In this document: positions 7,901 to 12,503 of the stretch, one piece after another
Numbering within the stretch: the first letter of the stretch is position 1
Layout of the letters: every line of letters begins with the position of its first letter
Assembly (NCBI GenBank): GCA_900554605.1
Contig: USHU01000015.1
Coordinates: 1 to 12,503 of the forward strand
DNA: 12,503 bases
Reading direction: 5' to 3'
From: an uncultured Actinomyces sp.
Lineage (GTDB): Bacteria > Actinomycetota > Actinomycetes > Actinomycetales > Actinomycetaceae
Notes under the pieces: generated by a model
Seen by the model: the letters and a program-made list of their open reading frames with translations, nothing else
The model's database searches: none
What the model was told of the DNA's origin: nothing
Position numbers and translations under genes: made by a program

Positions 7901-8111
7901 TCAGGCGATTAATCGTGCACACCGGATCGGGCAAAGTCGTGCGGTCAATGTTTATCGACTAGTTGCCCAGGATACGATTGAAGAGAAAGTTTGTCAGCTT
8001 CAGGCGCATAAGCAAAGGCTGATCGATACCGTCGTTGATGATGTTGGTGATGAGAGTACTCAGAGGATGGATATCGATCAATTGATCGAACTTTTGGGAG
8101 TGGGAGAGTGA
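4938..8111 (+). CDS. SWIM zinc-finger SNF2-family helicase/ATPase in the SOS mutagenesis cluster
   Basis: A 1057-residue SF2 DNA translocase of the bacterial SNF2 group. Seen: a SWIM zinc finger with C79, C81, C87 and H89; a long N-terminal region (about 90-620) of the bacterial SNF2-associated type; then the ATPase core: DMGLGKT (618-624, Walker A), DEAQ (717-720, Walker B), SGTP (745-748, motif III), and AINRAHRIGQ (990-999, motif VI with the arginine finger). All key ATPase residues are present, so it should hydrolyse ATP and move on duplex DNA. QLGLW at 546-550 matches a clamp-binding pentapeptide. Neighbours: imuB ends 4 bases before, dnaE2 begins 45 bases after. ATG 4938 is chosen because it does not overlap imuB; ATG 4896 or 4872 would overlap by 38 or 62 bases, and no start has a strong ribosome binding site. 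Family certain; a role in mutagenesis is inferred from context. Confidence 0.95.
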   Translation: MDTSPIRAALLSCGEEGATACVGHALWAQGALAFKRGDVYDVTWDDQRVWARVRAKGVSYRSEIEYAPSLPFPHLRMKCACFLNGDCAHTAALLQCAMDNVFSAREDRTHQPVWNRDLEILLSTDGGESLGLVIDAHDPADPVWLTPVRLSTDHLPPRRLSWAELAQSRWGGVIDALAPKQLKLLRRLYQCSRKLQGHISTGYDVYLDSLGMEAPRWLYRLQCGGVALLTPQFQRFHFELSSSRLVIDMNLTEKSLELSYRHHYVTRTDEEIRFPRQAPHMSLTFCDGGDGAISEEDIDDELLPDQIVQIPIKSIGDFLFKWLPLLRERFECTSSTGTFPVENCQPKLLLILHPKNRVCAQIEWALEYHLRNKCFRVILSPQTKISQLDEDIQRDFNDAHALLRRYFASASLHPSAQGLLIPLPQVPAFIQEIGAWPFSSVHWDIDDSLRQLTLTEEAATVTAAIEATDSPDWWGLHVAIQVGNEKIPISRVLKALSSGEEYIRVNDGQWARLEGIDVERLRVLLRGAAQLTRSRSIDDIRLHTSQLGLWERLSQTVDVAQEDLQWRSRTSALKQLALRAQSHTDQDQDPRLRPYQLEGRNWLRSRISSGFGCILADDMGLGKTRQVLAAIDALREEGSLESPVLILVPTSVISSWANEAERCFPQLRTCVLRASHQRNPLAWAEISQSNIVITSHTLFRMDHLLWDNRTLSGLVIDEAQVLKNPRTMLYRSVKELQVPWRICVSGTPIENSLEDLWSLMSLSVPGLLSTHSHFNEKFRRPIEGTRQDSALELLHTLIAPFILRRTKEEVTPELPDRIETLLPVPLEGRQRQIYDRYLTRERARLLRIQLNNEGAQGRFEVLAALTRLRQLSLDPALVDERYEGVGSAKIDLLCSHLEQIVPAGHQVLVFSQFVSFLERIDSALKQRGISCLLLEGKTRKREDVIAKFRRGEGSVFLISLKAGGVGLTLTEADYVYIMDPWWNPSVEAQAINRAHRIGQSRAVNVYRLVAQDTIEEKVCQLQAHKQRLIDTVVDDVGDESTQRMDIDQLIELLGVGE

Positions 8112-8126
8112 AACCCCAGTAATAGC

Positions 8127-8146
8127 TATCGAACACCTGTTCGATA
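8127..8146. promoter_or_regulatory. LexA (SOS) box controlling dnaE2
   Basis: TATCGAACACCTGTTCGATA is a perfect palindrome with 8-base arms (8127-8134 and 8139-8146) around four bases, carrying the actinobacterial core CGAAC-N4-GTTCG. It is a closer match than the box at 2841-2860. Its last two bases are the first two of the TATAAT at 8145-8150, so LexA would directly block RNA polymerase. Confidence 0.95.
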
Positions 8147-8157
8147 TAATAGGGGGG
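8145..8157 (+). promoter_or_regulatory. dnaE2 promoter -10 with leaderless start
   Basis: A perfect TATAAT (8145-8150) ends 6 bases before the dnaE2 GTG, so transcription should begin at or within a base of the start codon (8156-8158). Leaderless mRNAs with TANNNT about 7 bases before the start are common in actinobacteria. AGGGGGG (8151-8157) runs into the GTG and is too close to act as a normal ribosome binding site. No convincing -35 is visible. Confidence 0.75.
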
Positions 8158-11100
8158 TGGTTTCCCATCCTTATGCTGAGTTACACGCGCACTCCTACTT
8201 CACGTTTTTAGAGGGAGCAGATGCTCCCGAAGACTACATCCTCTGCGCTAAGCAGCTCGGTCTTGACGCTCTTGCTCTGCTAGAGCGCGATGGAATGTAC
8301 TCCCTGATCCGCTCCTTGCAGGCTGCGCGCGAGTCATCTTTCCCGTTGATTATTGGAACCGAGCTCACTCTTTCTACCGCTCAGTTTTCTCGCTACGATG
8401 GCAACGCCTCGATAGGATCACCTGGCTGGGGGCTCCCTTGTGGATGGGAAGATACCGGAATTCGCTTACCAATCCTCACAACATCTCACGATGGATATCG
8501 AGATCTGTGCTCGCTGATGAGCGAACGAACACTTGAGGATGTTGAAGGCGAAAACCCCAGCCACGGCCTCGAAAATATCGCCGAAAATGCGCAGGATATA
8601 CGGATTCTAACGGGAGGTGTCCGCGGGCCTCTCAGACGAATTTTGCATGCGCAGGGAAGAAACCAAGCTGATCGTTTTCTCAATGACCTCATTTCCCTGT
8701 TCGGGCGCGAGCGCATCATCGTTGAAAGCGTGCTGCGGCCCGGGGAAGATGACATGGGGGTCGAACTTGCTGATCTCGCGCACAAACATCGACTTCCTCT
8801 AGCTGCTGCCGGTGGCGTCACCATGGCTTCACCGGGATCAAAGTATCGAGCGGACCTTCTATGTGCTCTCAGACAAAGCAAATCTTTGGATGAGATTCGC
8901 TATCTTCTTCCAGCCCAGCATTCTTTTTTGAAGAGCGCAGAAGAAATGCTCGCTCTTCATCGCATGGCTCCTCAGGCGGTTTCCAACGCCGCTGGAATTG
9001 CGCGTGAATGCTATTACCCGATGTCATTTGATACCTGGGATTTGCCCGAGACGGAGGTTCCTCAAGGACATACAACAATTTCTTGGCTCACTGCGCTTTC
9101 CTATGCAAAAGCGCAGGAACTCTATGGTCCCCGATCCACCAACCCGCACGCGTGGGAGGTCATTGACCATGAACTGTCGATTATCGGACAGCTTGACTTT
9201 GCTGGCTATTTTCTCATCGTCTACGACATCGTAGATTTTTGTCGAAGGCGGGGAATTATGTGCCAAGGACGTGGTTCTGCAGCGAATTCTGCCGTCTGCT
9301 ATTGCCTTGGGATTACAGCAGTTGATGCTATTCGCCATCGAATGCTCTTTGAACGTTTTCTTTCCCCGGGACGCTCAGGAGCCCCGGACATTGATATCGA
9401 CATCGACAGTGCCCGCCGTGAAGAAGTCATCCAATATGTCTACCAACGCTATGGAAGAAGACGTGCCGCTCAAGTGGCAACAGTGATTACATACCGTTCG
9501 CAATTGGCCTATAAAGACGCTGCCAGGGCTCTGGGAATTGACGCGGCTCACGTTCCAAGCCGAGCTCAGCGAAGGGAAGAAAGCCGCAGAACAGACACGG
9601 CCCCTTCGCAGATGATGCTTAGCACCTGTGCCCAGCTTTTGAGCGGGCTTCCGCGCCATATGGGGATTCACTCCGGAGGGATGATCCTCAGCAAGCATCC
9701 CGTGAGCCAGATCTGCCCCATTCGTTGGGCAAAAACGCGGGGGAGAAGCGTGATCCAATGGGATAAGGAGGATTGTGCAGACGCCGGATTGGTGAAGTTT
9801 GACCTCCTTGGACTGGGAATGCTTGGAGCCTTGGGATCGATTTTTGAGTCTCTTGAGAAGGAAGGAATTCGAAATTCGCAAGGAAAAATTCTTTCCCTCT
9901 ATGAACTCGAAGACGAAGACCCGCGAGTGTATGACTTGTTGTGCGCGGCAGACACGATGGGAGGCTTTCAAGTTGAATCTCGCGCGCAGATGAATACTTT
10001 GCCCAGGCTCCAGCCGCGTTGCTTTTACGACATTGTCATTGAAGTCGCTCTCATTCGTCCCGGTCCTATTCAAGGCGAATCGGTGCATCCATATTTGCGC
10101 CGTCGTCGGGGGGAAGAAAGGGTGAGCTATCTTCATCCTCTTCTACGTCCGGCCTTAGAAAAGACCTTGGGAGTTCCTCTCTTTCAAGAACAGATGATGC
10201 ACATTGCTATGGATGTTGCTGGCTTTTCTGCCGCTCAGGCTGATGAATTGCGCCGAGCCATGGGCTCTTCTCGTAGTGCGGAGAAAATGAAAAAATTGCG
10301 AGGGCCTTTCATTGAAGGGATGAAAGATCGGGGTATCCCGATGGATATTTGCGAAGAGGTCTTTCGGCAGGTCCAGGGATTTGCCGACTTTGGCTTTCCT
10401 GAATCGCACTCTTTTTCTTTCGCCTATATCGTTTATGCGTCCGCTTGGCTTAAGGTCCACTATCCCGAGCACTTTTATGCGGGGATCCTTTCTCATCAGC
10501 CCATGGGTTTTTATTCCCCTTCCTCTCTTGTTCACGATGCACGAGGCCACGGCTTGCGTGTGTGCGCACCTGACGTGAACCTTTCGCTAGAGTCCACGCA
10601 GGTACTTCCGCTGAGTAAGATTGTGCAGATCATTGGTGCTGAGCGAGCACAGGAAGCATGCGGAATAGGAATGGAGGGCAAAGAAGGGCTGGTTGATATC
10701 CATCCCGAGTGGGGGATCGTTCTTGGCCTCGATATGATCCGAGGCCTCGATCAGGGGAGCATCAAAAGGATCCTCCGAGGGCGTGAGGAAGGCCCCTATC
10801 AAGATCTTGAGGATCTTGCCTCGCGCGCTAGGCTTCGCAGCACAGATCTTGAACGGCTATCTCAAGCTGGTGCTGTCGATTCAATGGGATATCAGCGTCG
10901 CGAAGGAATTTGGGCCAGTGGTGTCTTAGGACAAGATGGTGGCGAAGAGAAGGAGTATCAACCGATGTTGGAAGGACTTGGGATGGAATATCATCTTCCT
11001 TCCCTTCCACCGCTCGATTCTGTTGCGCAGATGAATCTGGATTATGAAGCCATGGGCCTATCTGTTACGAGCCATCCTTTTGCGTTGATCCGAAAACAGA

Positions 11101-11423
11101 TGAACGCACAGGGAGTAATTCCGGCCTGCGAGATTCTCCGTCAAGAAAATCACTCGAGGATCAGAGTTGCGGGAATTATCACGCATCGACAGCGTCCGTG
11201 CAGCGGAGGCGGGGTACTCTTTCTCAGCTTGGAAGACGAGAGCGGCAGCGTCAACGTGACAGTTACAGAGGCGACGTGGAAGCAACATCGACGTGAAGTG
11301 ATGGCATCTGCGGTAGTCGTAGATGGCTACTGCGAAAATGCTTATGGTACGCGAAGCGTCCGAGCTTTTCGGATCTATCCGTTTTCTACTCAGCTGCGTT
11401 TGAGCTCTCGAGATTTCCGTTGA
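8157..11423 (+). CDS. dnaE2: Error-prone DNA polymerase DnaE2 (C-family)
   Basis: The 1088-residue translesion polymerase of the SOS mutasome; full family length. Domains in order: PHP (1 to about 230) with HAH at 10-12; palm with PDIDID (410-415) and KFDLLGL (547-553), giving the three catalytic Asp (the first two within 411-415, the third D549); the DnaE2-type GIHSGGM and VIQWDKEDCADAGLVKFD stretch before D549; a helix-hairpin-helix region near 880-920; and a C-terminal OB fold beginning near 1001 with THRQRPCSGGG and LSLEDESGSVNV. Oddity: several PHP metal ligands are replaced (LERDG at 42-46 where the family has TDHDG; GGVTMA at 219-224 where it has N-x-VHYA), so a PHP exonuclease is unlikely. 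GTG 8157 is the only start that retains the conserved AELHAHS block, which begins at residue 7. It follows the SNF2 gene but has its own LexA-controlled promoter. Confidence 0.97.
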   Translation: MVSHPYAELHAHSYFTFLEGADAPEDYILCAKQLGLDALALLERDGMYSLIRSLQAARESSFPLIIGTELTLSTAQFSRYDGNASIGSPGWGLPCGWEDTGIRLPILTTSHDGYRDLCSLMSERTLEDVEGENPSHGLENIAENAQDIRILTGGVRGPLRRILHAQGRNQADRFLNDLISLFGRERIIVESVLRPGEDDMGVELADLAHKHRLPLAAAGGVTMASPGSKYRADLLCALRQSKSLDEIRYLLPAQHSFLKSAEEMLALHRMAPQAVSNAAGIARECYYPMSFDTWDLPETEVPQGHTTISWLTALSYAKAQELYGPRSTNPHAWEVIDHELSIIGQLDFAGYFLIVYDIVDFCRRRGIMCQGRGSAANSAVCYCLGITAVDAIRHRMLFERFLSPGRSGAPDIDIDIDSARREEVIQYVYQRYGRRRAAQVATVITYRSQLAYKDAARALGIDAAHVPSRAQRREESRRTDTAPSQMMLSTCAQLLSGLPRHMGIHSGGMILSKHPVSQICPIRWAKTRGRSVIQWDKEDCADAGLVKFDLLGLGMLGALGSIFESLEKEGIRNSQGKILSLYELEDEDPRVYDLLCAADTMGGFQVESRAQMNTLPRLQPRCFYDIVIEVALIRPGPIQGESVHPYLRRRRGEERVSYLHPLLRPALEKTLGVPLFQEQMMHIAMDVAGFSAAQADELRRAMGSSRSAEKMKKLRGPFIEGMKDRGIPMDICEEVFRQVQGFADFGFPESHSFSFAYIVYASAWLKVHYPEHFYAGILSHQPMGFYSPSSLVHDARGHGLRVCAPDVNLSLESTQVLPLSKIVQIIGAERAQEACGIGMEGKEGLVDIHPEWGIVLGLDMIRGLDQGSIKRILRGREEGPYQDLEDLASRARLRSTDLERLSQAGAVDSMGYQRREGIWASGVLGQDGGEEKEYQPMLEGLGMEYHLPSLPPLDSVAQMNLDYEAMGLSVTSHPFALIRKQMNAQGVIPACEILRQENHSRIRVAGIITHRQRPCSGGGVLFLSLEDESGSVNVTVTEATWKQHRREVMASAVVVDGYCENAYGTRSVRAFRIYPFSTQLRLSSRDFR

Positions 11424-11440
11424 AACTTTCGTGCCGCTAG

Positions 11441-12503
11441 CTAGCTACGTTCGCGCGGGGTATAAAGCTCAGCGAAGATCGCCCAAGCAACCGCAATAAT
11501 CGGAATCGCGATGATCGCGCCGAGGAGTCCAGCGGTGAAGGTTCCCACCATGACGCCGATACCGACGACGACCGGATGGAGAGAAACTTGGTGTCCCATG
11601 ATGAGCGGCTGGAGAATATGCCCTTCGATCTGGCCAATCAGTGCGATTCCCAGACCGACGATAGCTGCTGTAATAATGCCCTTTGCTGCAAGAGCAACGA
11701 TCATTGCAAGGATCATTGCCGTGGGGGCGCCAATCAGAGGGATGAAAGCACCGATGAAAACCAAAATACCGAGAGCGGGTGCAACGGGGACCCCGATGCA
11801 TTGGAGGAAAATTCCAGCAAAGAGGCCGTCTGTTCCGGCTACCAGCATTGTTCCTCGCGCATAGCCGGAGAAGGTGCTCCAGCCTGCTTGCGCAGCTCGA
11901 TTGGTGATCTTGCGTCGGTGATAGGGGAGTAAGGAGACGAACCAGTCCCACATCTGTCCGCCGGAGTGCAAGAAGAAGATCGTGATGAAGAAGGCGAGGA
12001 CCAATACCGAGGCGACGACCGCAGCATTGGAAACATTCGCTAGAGTCTCGCTGAGCAGTCCTGACCAATTGGACGCGATAAAGTTCTTGCCTTGCGCAAT
12101 AAGAGTTTCGTTTAAATGGCTGAGATCATTGAGCGGGATCTGGAAAGGGAGATGCAGACGAGCAACAAGATCAGAGAGCTTTCCCAGACCATTACTCACT
12201 TCTGAAAGAAGATTCGGCCACTGTCCCGCGATCGAGGACACGACAAGCGTCATCAGCGCAACAAAGGTTCCAATAAAAGCGAAGAGCGCAGCGAAAACTG
12301 CAATCCAGCGGTTCACCCACCGGTTAAGGTAATTCGTCAAAGGATTCAAAATCGCGGTGAGCAGCAGGGCAACAAAAATTGCAACAAATACCGGCGTTGC
12401 TTGGGCGATTGCGAAGACAACGGCGGAGATCACGATAAGTACGCCGATGATCGCCCACGATCCATACCCGGCTTGTGCAAGCCAACGGGGGATCAGAGGC
12501 TTT
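11441..12503 (-). CDS. AI-2E family transporter, 5' end cut by window
   Basis: Polytopic inner-membrane protein of the AI-2E family (TqsA/YdiK/PerM relatives). Named members are linked to autoinducer-2 export or Na+/H+ exchange, and the substrate here cannot be told from sequence. About 354 residues are present and the frame stays open to the window edge, so the start lies outside; the GTG at 12433-12431 falls inside the first hydrophobic segment and is not the true start. Seen: an N-terminal hydrophobic pair (WAIIGVLIVISAVVFAIAQ, then VFVAIFVALLLTAILNPL); a segment with LPYHRRKITNRAAQAGWSTF before the helix block; the family-typical IPLIGAPTAMILAMIVAL; GHILQPLIMGHQVSLHPVVV; and a final hydrophobic stretch ending in YTPRERS. 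Its TAG stop is 17 bases from the dnaE2 stop, in convergent orientation. Confidence 0.93.
   Translation of the reverse strand, partial: KPLIPRWLAQAGYGSWAIIGVLIVISAVVFAIAQATPVFVAIFVALLLTAILNPLTNYLNRWVNRWIAVFAALFAFIGTFVALMTLVVSSIAGQWPNLLSEVSNGLGKLSDLVARLHLPFQIPLNDLSHLNETLIAQGKNFIASNWSGLLSETLANVSNAAVVASVLVLAFFITIFFLHSGGQMWDWFVSLLPYHRRKITNRAAQAGWSTFSGYARGTMLVAGTDGLFAGIFLQCIGVPVAPALGILVFIGAFIPLIGAPTAMILAMIVALAAKGIITAAIVGLGIALIGQIEGHILQPLIMGHQVSLHPVVVGIGVMVGTFTAGLLGAIIAIPIIAVAWAIFAELYTPRERS

Noticed and set aside
9375..10136. Long open frame (253 codons) antisense to dnaE2
   Set aside because: It lies wholly inside the catalytic palm region of dnaE2, has no recognisable domain, and is best explained as a shadow of the dnaE2 codon pattern.
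11424..11450. Possible terminator between dnaE2 and the AI-2E gene
   Set aside because: Only a 10-base self-complementary GCTAGCTAGC (11436-11445) is present, with no loop and no T-run; it does not form a credible intrinsic terminator hairpin.
11469..12068. Antisense-frame open frame of 199 codons within the AI-2E gene
   Set aside because: It runs on the same strand as the transporter in a shifted frame; composition rich in Arg, Cys and His is typical of a shadow frame.

Overview
The window looks like an actinobacterial chromosome of moderate G+C (roughly half by eye), most like a lower-GC member of the Actinomycetaceae. The clues are a dihydrolipoyl dehydrogenase with the actinobacterial CLHRGC redox motif, LexA boxes of the GAAC-N4-GTTC type, GTG starts, a leaderless-type promoter, and an ImuA'/ImuB/DnaE2 mutagenesis set. 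The genus is inference. No mobile element, tRNA, rRNA or CRISPR array was seen, and no gene-free stretch exceeds 200 bases.

Left part (1-2773): the first 360 codons of lpd on the minus strand (3' end outside the window); a small four-helix membrane protein on the plus strand; and, convergent with it, a two-gene minus-strand unit of a PEBP/Raf-kinase-inhibitor-like protein followed by the tRNA wobble methyltransferase TrmL. The stop codons of the membrane protein gene and trmL overlap.

Centre (2835-11423): an SOS mutagenesis cluster on the plus strand, in the order imuA', imuB, a SWIM/SNF2 helicase, dnaE2. The first three genes are packed 1 and 4 bases apart behind a LexA box at 2841-2860. 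dnaE2 has its own near-ideal LexA box (8127-8146) overlapping a perfect TATAAT, placed so that transcription would begin at the GTG start codon. By analogy with mycobacteria, LexA cleavage after DNA damage would release both promoters. ImuA' and the catalytically dead ImuB would bridge to the translesion polymerase DnaE2. The SNF2 ATPase between them is not part of the textbook mutasome and is the best candidate here for an undescribed component. It carries a QLGLW pentapeptide of sliding-clamp-binding type, while the corresponding site in ImuB looks eroded.

Right end (11441-12503): the 3' part of an AI-2E family transporter gene, convergent with dnaE2, with its 5' end outside the window.
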